NCBI GenBank assembly: GCA_024207135.1
Contig: CP042428.1
Span: 1 to 64,000 of the forward strand
Direction of reading: 5' to 3'
Source of the DNA: Arthrobacter sp. C2
GTDB taxonomy: Bacteria > Actinomycetota > Actinomycetes > Actinomycetales > Micrococcaceae
DNA: 64,000 nucleotides
The notes below the pieces were generated by a model. That model worked only from the letters and a program-made list of their open reading frames with translations. It was not told the DNA's origin and did no database searches. Position 1 is the stretch's first letter, and every line of letters begins with the position of its first letter. The position numbers were made by a program, and so were the translations under genes. Of this stretch, positions 27,566 through 35,437 are shown piece after piece.

Positions 27566-28714
27566 TCACCCCGCATATTCATCGCGCAGGTCCTGGATGG
27601 CCTCACGCACAACGGTCTGGGCGACGAGAATGCCGTCGACGTATTCCAGGACTCCGGCTTCCAGGCACGCGAGGATGGATGCGGAGATTTCCCCGAAACG
27701 GTCCGCCGGCCGGTCCCGGATGTCCTCTCCGAGACTCAGCAAGCTGGTTTCCCCGTGGGCCTTGGCGGTCGATGGTTCGACGGCCGCGTCGCCGAGGACG
27801 GAGATAAACCTTTCGGCCCGCCGCAGCCCGGCCACCCCGGACGCGGGTGTGGCATGCCCCAAGGCCAGTATTTGCAGGTAGGCCGTCAGCAGGCTGCGGA
27901 TGGCATCGTGGTTTCGAGGATGATCGTCCTGCAGCAGGGCCATCCCCGCATGGGTGGGATACGGCTCACCGTCGTTCTCCCCGACCTCCTCGACGCATTC
28001 CTCCTCGTTCCAGGCGCTTTCGCCTTCATCGGTTTCGAAGAGATCTGCTTCGTCCATGGCAGTGAAAAGGTCCATGAATATCGAAAGCGGCAGCGGGTAG
28101 AGACCCGGCGCCAGCAGAATGGGGCCGGCAGGGTCCGCGACCGGAAAGGCAAGCGATTCGGTGACCTCCGGGATGAACCTCCCCTCGAGCATCTCGTCCA
28201 GGAGATAGGCGGCCCATTGTACGAGGGCTATGCCGTGGCCGTGTCTCTCAGGGATGTCGAGCGGGCATTCACGGGGTGTGCGTCGATGGGTGGGGCCGGG
28301 AACACGCACCAGGACCAGCATATGCAGCAGGTCGAAGACCTCGCTTCCGCGATGCCACCGGCCGTTGTCATTCAGGAAGTGCAGGTAGCCATCCAGGCGA
28401 TTCAGGGTTTGGTGGGCCGCTTCGCCGGAAATGCGGCGGATGGCGTTCAGCATCGCGGCGAAGGATTTCGGGTCGAATGCGTCGGGAGCATTGAACGGCC
28501 AGATTTTGGCGTAGGCCTCCAGCAAGACAAGCAATCCGGCCCAGTCGTCGTGGGCCTGGTCGGGCAGCACGGCGCGGGATCTCCAAGCAATGTAGGCAGG
28601 TTCCAGGGCGTAGAGCCGTTCCAATCCCGAGGCGCGCGACGGGTGGGGGCCCTGCCGCCGTGGCTTCGGGGACTTGCGGTGCTTGCGGCGCAATTGCTTG
28701 CTGGTCGTGGTCAT
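27566..28714 (-). CDS. hypothetical protein, 382 residues
   Basis: I do not recognise this protein. It has a strongly basic N-terminus (KQLRRKHRKSPKPRRQ), a mixed mid-section with a normal share of Trp, Phe and Tyr (RLDGYLHFLNDNGRWHRGSE), an acidic patch near residue 235 (EGESAWNEEECVEEVGEND) and a helical C-terminus. No signal peptide, membrane segment or catalytic motif is visible. Its composition looks like a real protein, whereas the long open frame on the opposite strand is low-complexity. It lies next to the toxin-antitoxin pair in the accessory block. Confidence 0.55.
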   Translation of the reverse strand: MTTTSKQLRRKHRKSPKPRRQGPHPSRASGLERLYALEPAYIAWRSRAVLPDQAHDDWAGLLVLLEAYAKIWPFNAPDAFDPKSFAAMLNAIRRISGEAAHQTLNRLDGYLHFLNDNGRWHRGSEVFDLLHMLVLVRVPGPTHRRTPRECPLDIPERHGHGIALVQWAAYLLDEMLEGRFIPEVTESLAFPVADPAGPILLAPGLYPLPLSIFMDLFTAMDEADLFETDEGESAWNEEECVEEVGENDGEPYPTHAGMALLQDDHPRNHDAIRSLLTAYLQILALGHATPASGVAGLRRAERFISVLGDAAVEPSTAKAHGETSLLSLGEDIRDRPADRFGEISASILACLEAGVLEYVDGILVAQTVVREAIQDLRDEYAG

Positions 28715-28885
28715 GGCCGTCCTTGGGTATTCGGTGGGGGAATCCCAGCATGGACCGATCCGTGGGCCAGCGGGCCCACCGTCCGCAGGACTGTGGACAG
28801 GTCATCGAGCCTGGTGGATCGACCAGGCCACGAACCTGCCGCACCCGTAGCAGGTTTGGGGGTGCGGACGACCTTCCGCGTTTCC

Positions 28886-29302
28886 TCAGGCGGAACCGGC
28901 CCCGGTGGTGATCGCCCCGATCCCGGCGGCCAGCAGTCCGGCGGTGAGGGAAGCCGCGCCGAGACCGATCAGCAGCGACAGCCGGCTGGGCTTCTCCGGG
29001 TCTTTCCCGAGCACCGAGAGGAAGAACCCGGCGGGCATCAGGATCGCGGCGATCGGGACACCCGAGCGCGCGATCCAGCCGACCCAGCCCGGCACGTCGA
29101 GCTGGTCCGCGAAGGCGAGGATCGCCAGGGACAGGACCAGCAGGACCGCGGCGTGCGCGTGCCCGGCGCGGTACCAGGATTTCTGCAGGGCGTTGGCGGG
29201 TACCCCGCCGGCGGCGACGCGGACGAGGAAAACGCCGCCCGATTCGACGGTGATGAGGGCCAGAAGCAGGATTCCGGCAAGGATCAGCGTGCTCGGTTCC
29301 AT
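28886..29302 (-). CDS. four-helix membrane protein, MerR-linked
   Basis: The 138-residue protein has four hydrophobic segments (LILAGILLLALITVESGG; HAHAAVLLVLSLAILAF; SGVPIAAILMPAGFFLS; IGLGAASLTAGLLAAG). Function is unknown. AAGGAA precedes the ATG at 29302. It is divergent from a MerR regulator across a 10-bp inverted repeat, so it is probably that regulator's target. Confidence 0.75.
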   Translation of the reverse strand: MEPSTLILAGILLLALITVESGGVFLVRVAAGGVPANALQKSWYRAGHAHAAVLLVLSLAILAFADQLDVPGWVGWIARSGVPIAAILMPAGFFLSVLGKDPEKPSRLSLLIGLGAASLTAGLLAAGIGAITTGAGSA

Positions 29303-29326
29303 GGGAGTGGTTCCTTTCGAACCCGA

Positions 29327-29369
29327 TTGGATAGTTGTACTATCTAAGGTAGATACCTGAACTATCCAA
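29327..29369. promoter_or_regulatory. inverted repeat operator between the membrane protein and MerR genes
   Basis: TTGGATAGTT (29327-29336) and AACTATCCAA (29360-29369) are exact reverse complements separated by 23 bases, with a second imperfect pair (TACTATCTAAGGTAGATA) inside. The element fills the gap between the two divergent genes and is AT-rich compared with its surroundings. It probably carries both promoters and the MerR binding site. Confidence 0.65.
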
Positions 29370-29384
29370 TGCAAGGGGTTTCAC

Positions 29385-30014
29385 ATGAAGATGTCCGAGC
29401 TTCTCCAGCGCTCGGGGGTGCCGCTGGCGACGGTGAAGTACTACCTGCGTGAAGGGCTGCTGGCCCCGGGGGAGTCGACCGGGGCGACCACGGCAATTTA
29501 CGGCGAGGAGCACGTGCGCCGGCTGGCGCTGATCCGCGCGCTCACCGAGGTCGTTGGCCTGCCGTTGGCGTCGGTGCGCACCATCCTGGGGCTCATCGAC
29601 GAACCGGAGCCCGATCGCTTCCGCACGTTGGGCCGCGCGATCGAGGTACTTCCCCCGGCCGTGGAAGCGGACCCCGGCGCCGACTATCCACGGGCCCGGG
29701 CCGCGCTCGCGGAGATCGGCCAGCTCTACGACCCCGGCTACGCGGCGGTGGCCCAGCTGGAGCGCGGGCTCGCAGCAGCCGAATCCGTGGGAATGCCCAT
29801 GGGGACCGAACGCCTGCACGGCTACGCCCGGCACGTGATGGCGATCGCCGAAATCGACCTGGCCCAGCTGCCCGGTGACGACACGTCCCGTGCCGTGGAG
29901 TACTCGGTGCTCGGCACCGCGGTCTACGAACCGATCTTGGCCGCGATGCGCAGACTGGCACACCAGGACCTGGCGCACCGGATGCTCGGCCCGGCAGCGG
30001 GGGAGCGGGACTAG
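29385..30014 (+). CDS. MerR family transcriptional regulator
   Basis: The 209-residue protein has an N-terminal winged HTH (MKMSELLQRSGVPLATVKYY, LREGLLAPGE, then YGEEHVRRLALIRAL) and an all-helical C-terminal region with no cysteines, so it should sense an organic ligand or act constitutively and not bind a thiophilic metal. It is divergent from the four-helix membrane protein. Its stop shares a CTAG with the convergent OsmC-family gene. Confidence 0.85.
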   Translation: MKMSELLQRSGVPLATVKYYLREGLLAPGESTGATTAIYGEEHVRRLALIRALTEVVGLPLASVRTILGLIDEPEPDRFRTLGRAIEVLPPAVEADPGADYPRARAALAEIGQLYDPGYAAVAQLERGLAAAESVGMPMGTERLHGYARHVMAIAEIDLAQLPGDDTSRAVEYSVLGTAVYEPILAAMRRLAHQDLAHRMLGPAAGERD

Positions 30015-30529
30015 GAACCGGCTGCCGAGCGCTCGAGGACGGTCTCGACATGCAGCGCGGAGCGCAGTGTCTGGAGCACTACGCAGTACTTTTCCGTGGT
30101 GGCGATCAGCCCTTCAACCGCTTGGGGGTCTGCGTCCGTGTCCAGCTCGAAGGCCAACCTGATGGACCGGAATCCCACCGGGACCTCAGGGTCCAGACCC
30201 AGGGTGCCGCGCACGTCCAGTTCCCCCTCGGCCCGGATGGTCCCGGCCACCGCAAGCCCGCGGTTGGTTGCGACGGCAGCCAGGGTGACCCCGGCGCAGG
30301 CCACCAGTGCCTGCAGCAACAGGTCGCCGGAGCATGCCAGGGTTCCGTCCCCGCCGGTCGCCGGATGAAGGCCGGCTGCCACCAGTGCCTGGCCGGTCTG
30401 CACGGAGCAGGAGACCCCGTCGCCGCCCACGGCCCCGCTGGCGCGCAGCGTGATGATTCCGGCCCCGGGCTGTTCGCGGTACAGCTGCTTGAGCGGGCGC
30501 TGCCTGCCGCGCAACGTTTCCCTGTCCAT
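30011..30529 (-). CDS. OsmC family peroxiredoxin-like protein
   Basis: OsmC/Ohr proteins reduce organic hydroperoxides with a pair of cysteines. The 172-residue protein has one Cys in LACSGDLLLQALVACAG and a second in EKYCVVLQTLRS, with the usual alpha/beta layout. The extra Cys in the first helix region is unremarkable. It belongs to the general OsmC/YhfA branch; the substrate is not certain. The ATG at 30529 gives MDRETLRGRQRPLKQLY. Confidence 0.8.
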   Translation of the reverse strand: MDRETLRGRQRPLKQLYREQPGAGIITLRASGAVGGDGVSCSVQTGQALVAAGLHPATGGDGTLACSGDLLLQALVACAGVTLAAVATNRGLAVAGTIRAEGELDVRGTLGLDPEVPVGFRSIRLAFELDTDADPQAVEGLIATTEKYCVVLQTLRSALHVETVLERSAAGS

Positions 30530-30705
30530 TTCCCCTGGTCCTTCCCTGGCGGCGGCCCGGTGAAGCCCGGCGTCTGGGACAAGTGTGCACCCATCGGGGC
30601 GGAACGTGCTACGCCACGGTTCCGCGGACCGGACGCAAGGCACTCGGCACCGGGATCTCGAACAGCGGGGTATCGGAATCAGGATCCGCTCGCGCGACGG
30701 AGGCA

Positions 30706-31119
30706 TCAGCGGGGGACTTGGGACTCCGGTTCGTAGCCGATGAGCCAGTGCAGGCCATGGCGATCCACGACCTGGCCATCGGAGGCTCCCCAAGGTTTGG
30801 GGGAAAGCGGATCCACCACGGTGCCGTTCACCGCGAGCTTGTCGAACCACGCGTGGAGGGTGGCCGGGGCGGCGGTTCCCAGCAGCGACAGCATGATGCC
30901 TTCGAACTTGACGCTTTTGCCTCCCTGGGGCGTATCCGATCCGGCCACGGCAACGATCCCTTCCAGCTGTCCATGGGCAATGGCATCCGGGGGACCGTCG
31001 GTGCGGCCAAACTCCTTGTACGTGTACAAGGAGAGTTTTCCGCCGAAGATTTCCGCGTAGAAGCCGAGGGCTTCACGCGCGGTGCCGGGAAAATTGACGT
31101 AGATCCGGGGAGCAGCCAT
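30706..31119 (-). CDS. VOC family (PhnB-like) protein
   Basis: The 137-residue protein is a vicinal-oxygen-chelate fold of the PhnB/3-demethylubiquinone-type branch: RIYVNFPGTAREALGFYAEIF at the start is typical, as is WGASDGQVVDRHGLHWLIGY at the end. Relatives include glyoxalase-like enzymes and fosfomycin/bleomycin-binding proteins; no specific reaction can be assigned. Confidence 0.82.
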   Translation of the reverse strand: MAAPRIYVNFPGTAREALGFYAEIFGGKLSLYTYKEFGRTDGPPDAIAHGQLEGIVAVAGSDTPQGGKSVKFEGIMLSLLGTAAPATLHAWFDKLAVNGTVVDPLSPKPWGASDGQVVDRHGLHWLIGYEPESQVPR

Positions 31120-31822
31120 GGGAACATCATACAAAGCCCGATGTCGCCGCGAGCTCCCGGACAGGTGGGAAATGTACCTTCTAAACATCCATTCGCGTGC
31201 TCGCCTCGCCATGTCGTGTTCACCGGCACCCGTTGCTGCGGAGTCCGGCAATGCATGGCCGCCACCCGGCTCGTGCGACGTGCTTTCAAGAGGGGAAGGT
31301 CGCCCTGGGCGGGGATCCAGTGTGCGAAGGTGCTTGACCAACGGTGGACGTCAACATCATTTTCACGTTGAGCTATTCAGCAAGGAAACTGGAAACGTGA
31401 GCCAACGGTGTAGTTGCGGGGAAAGCCAAAAGGACTTTGCTTTGGCGCCGCTGGCACTGGACAAAGACGGCCGCGGCGGCTGGTTCGTCGCCGGCGCCAG
31501 GTTTCCCGTAGTCTTTTTCATCCGCGAACTTCCGAAACAACTGGAGATGCGACCCTCGATCCGCCGCTACGTCCAAAGCCCGGGGCTGCCGATGGCCTTT
31601 CCACGGCGAGCCAGGATGATCCATGATGGATAGGTGCCGGATGCTCCGGATTCCACCAACAGGCAAGACATGACCGAGCTGCCCCGAAGCGCCCGGAATC
31701 CTCCGGTGCCGAAACCACCAACCTGGCAAGGGACAATGTCGGCATCAGCCAGCGGATGCGCGACATCGATCCTCGTTCCGGGTGCCGGGACACCGCCAAA
31801 CAACCCGCGGAAAGACCAACAC
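31120..31822. other. 703-bp stretch without a supported gene
   Basis: This gap lies between the VOC gene and the AlkC-like gene. Open frames on both strands are short or low in typical codon character. The best is a 78-codon frame on the plus strand from GTG 31397 to 31633 (starts SQRCSCGESQKDFALAPLAL), with a weak AAGGAAA upstream. I would not call it. It could hold gene remnants; I saw no inverted repeats typical of an IS element. Confidence 0.35.
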
Positions 31823-32950
31823 ATGCCATTTGCCGACCAATTGATCAACGAGTCGACTGCCCGGGACCTCATAGGGGCCGTGGGGACCGTGGTCCCGGAC
31901 GCGGGCCTGCCCGCGCTGCACCTTGCCGTGCCCTTGATCGAAACACTGGGTTTGCGCGAGCGGGCCGATACGCTGCGCGACGCCCTGCTCAGCGACCTGC
32001 AGGGGGACTACGCCGCGCTGGCCGGCACGATACGCGCGGCGAGCGAAGACGCGGCATTCCGCGGCTGGCTGATCTGGCCGGTCACCTCGGCCATCGCCGC
32101 CAAGGCCGTCACGGAAGACACACGAGAGGCCTTTGACGACGCGATGGCATTGCTGGCCGAACTCACCGGGCGGCTCAGCGCCGAATTCGCCATCCGCACC
32201 CTGCTGCGCCACAACCTGGACCGTGCGCTCGAGCTCGTCCAGGGCTGGACAGCCTCGGAGGACGTGGATGTGCGACGTCTCGCCTCGGAGGGGACCCGCC
32301 CCTATCTGCCTTGGTCAACGAGGGTTCCGGAGATCACCGCACGGACGGGAGCGACGATCCCCGTGCTCGATGCGCTCTATCGCGACGACGCGGAGTACGT
32401 GCGCCGGTCCGTGGCAAACCACCTCAACGACCTCAGCCGCGATGCCCCGGACCTGGTGGTTGAAACCGCGCGGCGCTGGCTGGCCGAGCCCGATGCGAAC
32501 ACGGCGCGCCTGGTGCGCCACGCCCTGCGGACACTGGTCAAGAAGGGGGATGTGCATGCCCTGGAACTGCTCGGTTTCGGGCCGGTGTCCATCGACATCG
32601 CGGGCCCGGTGCTCGGCAGCACAAGCATCGGGTTCGGCCACAGCATCGACTTCAGCGCGGTGCTGCACAACCGCGGCGACGAGCCCGCGCGCGTGGCGAT
32701 CGACTACACGGTCTACCACCGCAAGGCCAACGGCGGGCAGACAGGCAAGACCTTCAAGCTGGCCACCCGAACCCTCGAGCCGGACGAAAGATTCGAGGTC
32801 GGACGCGAACATTCCTTCCGGGCGATCACCACCAGGCGCTATCATCCGGGCATGCACGCGATCAGCCTGCAAGTCAACGGCGTGGAATCGGCACGGGCGG
32901 AGTTCGAGCTGCTGCCCGAGGCCAAGGTGCGGGCTGCGGAACGCCGGTGA
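31823..32950 (+). CDS. DNA alkylation repair protein, AlkC-like with C-terminal Ig-like domain
   Basis: AlkC/AlkD proteins excise N3- or N7-alkylated bases using a HEAT-like repeat solenoid. The 375-residue product starts MPFADQLINESTARDLIGAV, typical of AlkC, and has repeat helices with SEGTRPYLPWSTRVPEI, DDAEYVRRSVANHLNDLSRD and ARLVRHALRTLVKKGD. From about residue 255 comes a beta-rich segment (IDFSAVLHNRGDEPARVAID ... HAISLQVNGVESARAEF) that reads as an immunoglobulin-like domain, as in long AlkC proteins. An upstream in-frame extension exists but the ATG at 31823 matches the family start. Confidence 0.85.
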   Translation: MPFADQLINESTARDLIGAVGTVVPDAGLPALHLAVPLIETLGLRERADTLRDALLSDLQGDYAALAGTIRAASEDAAFRGWLIWPVTSAIAAKAVTEDTREAFDDAMALLAELTGRLSAEFAIRTLLRHNLDRALELVQGWTASEDVDVRRLASEGTRPYLPWSTRVPEITARTGATIPVLDALYRDDAEYVRRSVANHLNDLSRDAPDLVVETARRWLAEPDANTARLVRHALRTLVKKGDVHALELLGFGPVSIDIAGPVLGSTSIGFGHSIDFSAVLHNRGDEPARVAIDYTVYHRKANGGQTGKTFKLATRTLEPDERFEVGREHSFRAITTRRYHPGMHAISLQVNGVESARAEFELLPEAKVRAAERR

Positions 32951-33030
32951 CGTGAAGGCGGCATCCGCCGAGGCGGGTCCCTCCGGTATTGTGGCCGGCA
33001 CCGGAGGGTGCGCCCAGGCTTTGTGGGGGC

Positions 33031-33915
33031 CTAGAATTCCTCGCCGGCGGCGATGACGGCGGCGGCCGGACCGACGATGAGCGGATCGGGCGTCCCGACC
33101 AGCTCGTGGTCCTTGCCCTCGTAGTCGAACAGACTCAGCACGTGGCGCATCGCCCCGAGCCGTGCCCGCTTCTTGTCGTTGGACTTCACCACGGTCCACG
33201 GCGCCCACTCGGTGTCGGTGGACCGGAAGGTCTCTTCCTTGGCCTCGGTGTAGGAATCCCACTTGTCCAGCGATGCCAGGTCGGTGGGGGAGAGCTTCCA
33301 CTGCCGCACCGGGTCGATCTGCCGGATGGTGAAGCGGGTGAGCTGCTCGCTGCGGGTGACCGAGAACCAGAACTTCACCAGCGTGATCCCGTCGTCGACC
33401 AGCTGCTTTTCGAAGGCCGGGGCCTGGTGCATGAAGCGGTCGAACTCCTCGCGGGTGCAGAAGCGCATGACCCGCTCCACGCCCGAGCGGTTGTACCAGG
33501 AGCGGTCGAAGAGGACCATCTCGCCGGCGGCCGGCAGGTGGGAGATGTAGCGCTGGAAGAACCACTGGGTGGATTCGCGCTTGCTGGGCTTCTCCAGCGC
33601 CACGACGCGGGCGCCGCGGGGGTTCAGGTGCTCGGTGAAGCGCTTGATGGTCCCGCCCTTGCCGGCGGCGTCGCGGCCCTCGAAGAGCACCACGAGGCGG
33701 CGGCCGGTGGCCTTGATCCAGACCTGCAGCTTGAGCAGCTCGATCTGCAGCAGCCGCTTCTCCAGGTCGTACTGGGCGCGGTCCAAGCGCGTGGAATACG
33801 GGTAGCCCTCGCGCCAGGTGTCCACGACTTCCCCGGTGGCGGTCAACAGCACCGGATCGTCATCGTCGTCGTCGCGGATGGAGTAGCCGTGGGCGGCCAA
33901 ATCAAGCAATTGCAT
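33031..33915 (-). CDS. ppk2: polyphosphate kinase 2
   Basis: PPK2 transfers phosphate between polyphosphate and nucleotides. The single-domain 294-residue protein has Walker A GRDAAGKGG at residues 80-88, the lid/helix region FTEHLNPRGARVVALEKPSK and Walker B LFDRSWYNR at about 135-143. It has the look of ADP- or GDP-using class I enzymes, but the class cannot be settled by eye. It is downstream of, and on the same strand as, the M1 peptidase and synthetase genes, with a 127-base gap, so co-transcription is possible but not required. Confidence 0.9.
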   Translation of the reverse strand: MQLLDLAAHGYSIRDDDDDDPVLLTATGEVVDTWREGYPYSTRLDRAQYDLEKRLLQIELLKLQVWIKATGRRLVVLFEGRDAAGKGGTIKRFTEHLNPRGARVVALEKPSKRESTQWFFQRYISHLPAAGEMVLFDRSWYNRSGVERVMRFCTREEFDRFMHQAPAFEKQLVDDGITLVKFWFSVTRSEQLTRFTIRQIDPVRQWKLSPTDLASLDKWDSYTEAKEETFRSTDTEWAPWTVVKSNDKKRARLGAMRHVLSLFDYEGKDHELVGTPDPLIVGPAAAVIAAGEEF

Positions 33916-34010
33916 GGCTTGACCGTATCCGGACTCGATGAACGGAAGATGAACATTGGGGGCCCGAGGGGTGGAGTGGCGACCATGTCACACCCTACGC
34001 AACAGCCGGC

Positions 34011-34037
34011 CGTGGCAGCGGCCGGGCCGTTGCCACG
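34011..34037 (-). terminator. possible hairpin after the M1 peptidase gene
   Basis: CGTGGCA (34011-34017) and TGCCACG (34031-34037) form a 7-bp stem around a GC-rich loop just below the peptidase stop codon. It has no T-run. It may separate the Pls/peptidase transcript from ppk2. Confidence 0.35.
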
Positions 34038-34042
34038 CGATG

Positions 34043-35437
34043 TCAGCTTTCGGCCGGGGCCGGCAACACCGGCAGTGCCTTCTCGAATAGCCAGGGCCCC
34101 AGGAAATCCGCGGCGGATGCCGCGGTGGGCAGGTGCGCGTCGACGTGGTCGCGGAACAGGGCGTAGGTGACGGTGCCGTGGCGCCAGATCCCGGTCCAGG
34201 AGCGCAGCATGGCGAAGAACGCGCGGTCCCCGGCCGCCAGGCGCAGGGCGTGCAATGTCAGTGCTCCGCGCTTGTAGACCCGGTCATCGAACATGTCTTG
34301 GGGCCCGGGGTCCCCGATGGCGATGTCCTGATCCAGGGAGGCAAGCAATGCCCAGGCGTCCCTGGCGCGCGCATCGGCGCTCGGGCCGCCGGCGGCCTCG
34401 GACCAGATCCATTCGGCGTAGCAGGCAAATCCCTCGTGCAGCCAGATGTCCCGCCACGATCCGACGGTCAGTGAATTGCCGAACCACTGGTGGGAGAGTT
34501 CGTGGGCGATCAGCCGCTGCTGTTCCCAGCCCGGGGACAGGTGGTTGTCGCCCAGGATGGAGATGCCGTGGGCCTCGAGCGGGATTTCCAGGTCGTCCTC
34601 GGTGACCACGACGGTGTAGTCGGCGAAGGGGTAGGGGCCGAAGGCCTCGATGAAGGTTTCCATCATTCGCGGCTGGTCGGCCAGGGCCGCCGCGACCCGG
34701 TGGAGTGCGGCGGCGCTGGCAGCCACCAGTTGGGGCACCGGTGCCGGGGCGCCGGCATGCCGCCCGCCTTCTGCGACGGCGGTGCCAGCCAGCGAGCGCA
34801 ACTCGTAGCGGCCGATCTGCAGGGTCGCCAGGTAGGTGGCCATGGGCTCGTGGACCTCGTAGGTCCACCGTTCACGGCTGGCGCGCCGCTGGCGGTCCAC
34901 CAGCTGCCCGTTGCAGACCGGGCGGTACCCGGCGTCGGTGTTGACACTGATGCGGTAGGTCGCCTTTTGGCTGGGGTGGTCGTTGCAGGGGAACCAGGTG
35001 GGGGCACCGTTCGGCTGGCCCGCCACCAGCACCCCGTCGGTGAGTTCCTCCCAGCCGACCTCGCCCCAGGTTCCCTGGCGCACGTTCGGGACCCCGCCGT
35101 AGCGGATCTCCATGGTGAATTCCTCGCCGGCGGACACCGGGGAGGGCAGGTGCAGTTCCAGTCTGCCGGCCTTCTGCGTGAACCTCGGGACCTTTGCCCC
35201 GTTGAGCGCGATGCGCGAGGCGCGCAGCCCGGAGAGGTCGAGGGAGAGCCGTTCGAGCGTCTCGGCGGCCACCGCGGTGATGGTGGCGCGTCCGTCGAGC
35301 CGGTTGCCGCCCAGCTTGCAGTCCAGGTCCAGGTCGTAGTGCTCCACGCGGTAGGCGGCGCTGCCGGAACGGGGGATGTAGGCATCCGGGATGAATGCGG
35401 CCGTGGCGGCCGTGGTGTTCAGGGACGAATGACTCAT
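34043..35437 (-). CDS. M1 family zinc aminopeptidase, coupled to Pls-like synthetase
   Basis: The 464-residue protein has an N-terminal beta-sandwich domain (YRVEHYDLDLDCKLGGNRLD) and a thermolysin-like catalytic domain with HELSHQWFGNS (His312, Glu313, His316) and the third ligand in WLHEGFACYAE (about Glu335). The usual GAMEN exopeptidase motif is replaced by LEAHG. At 464 residues it lacks the C-terminal HEAT domain of large M1 enzymes. No signal peptide is evident. Its ATG overlaps the synthetase stop by four bases. In Streptomyces albulus an M1-type enzyme degrades epsilon-poly-lysine, so hydrolysis of the synthetase product is a reasonable guess. Confidence 0.88.
   Translation of the reverse strand: MSHSSLNTTAATAAFIPDAYIPRSGSAAYRVEHYDLDLDCKLGGNRLDGRATITAVAAETLERLSLDLSGLRASRIALNGAKVPRFTQKAGRLELHLPSPVSAGEEFTMEIRYGGVPNVRQGTWGEVGWEELTDGVLVAGQPNGAPTWFPCNDHPSQKATYRISVNTDAGYRPVCNGQLVDRQRRASRERWTYEVHEPMATYLATLQIGRYELRSLAGTAVAEGGRHAGAPAPVPQLVAASAAALHRVAAALADQPRMMETFIEAFGPYPFADYTVVVTEDDLEIPLEAHGISILGDNHLSPGWEQQRLIAHELSHQWFGNSLTVGSWRDIWLHEGFACYAEWIWSEAAGGPSADARARDAWALLASLDQDIAIGDPGPQDMFDDRVYKRGALTLHALRLAAGDRAFFAMLRSWTGIWRHGTVTYALFRDHVDAHLPTAASAADFLGPWLFEKALPVLPAPAES

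Noticed and set aside
27755-29347. 530-codon plus-strand frame over the 382-residue hypothetical gene and the membrane protein gene
   Set aside because: It covers a convincing membrane protein on the other strand and is low-complexity in its second half.
31373-31729. 118-codon minus-strand frame in the gap before the AlkC-like gene
   Set aside because: No ribosome-binding site and no family-like pattern; it overlaps an equally weak frame on the other strand.
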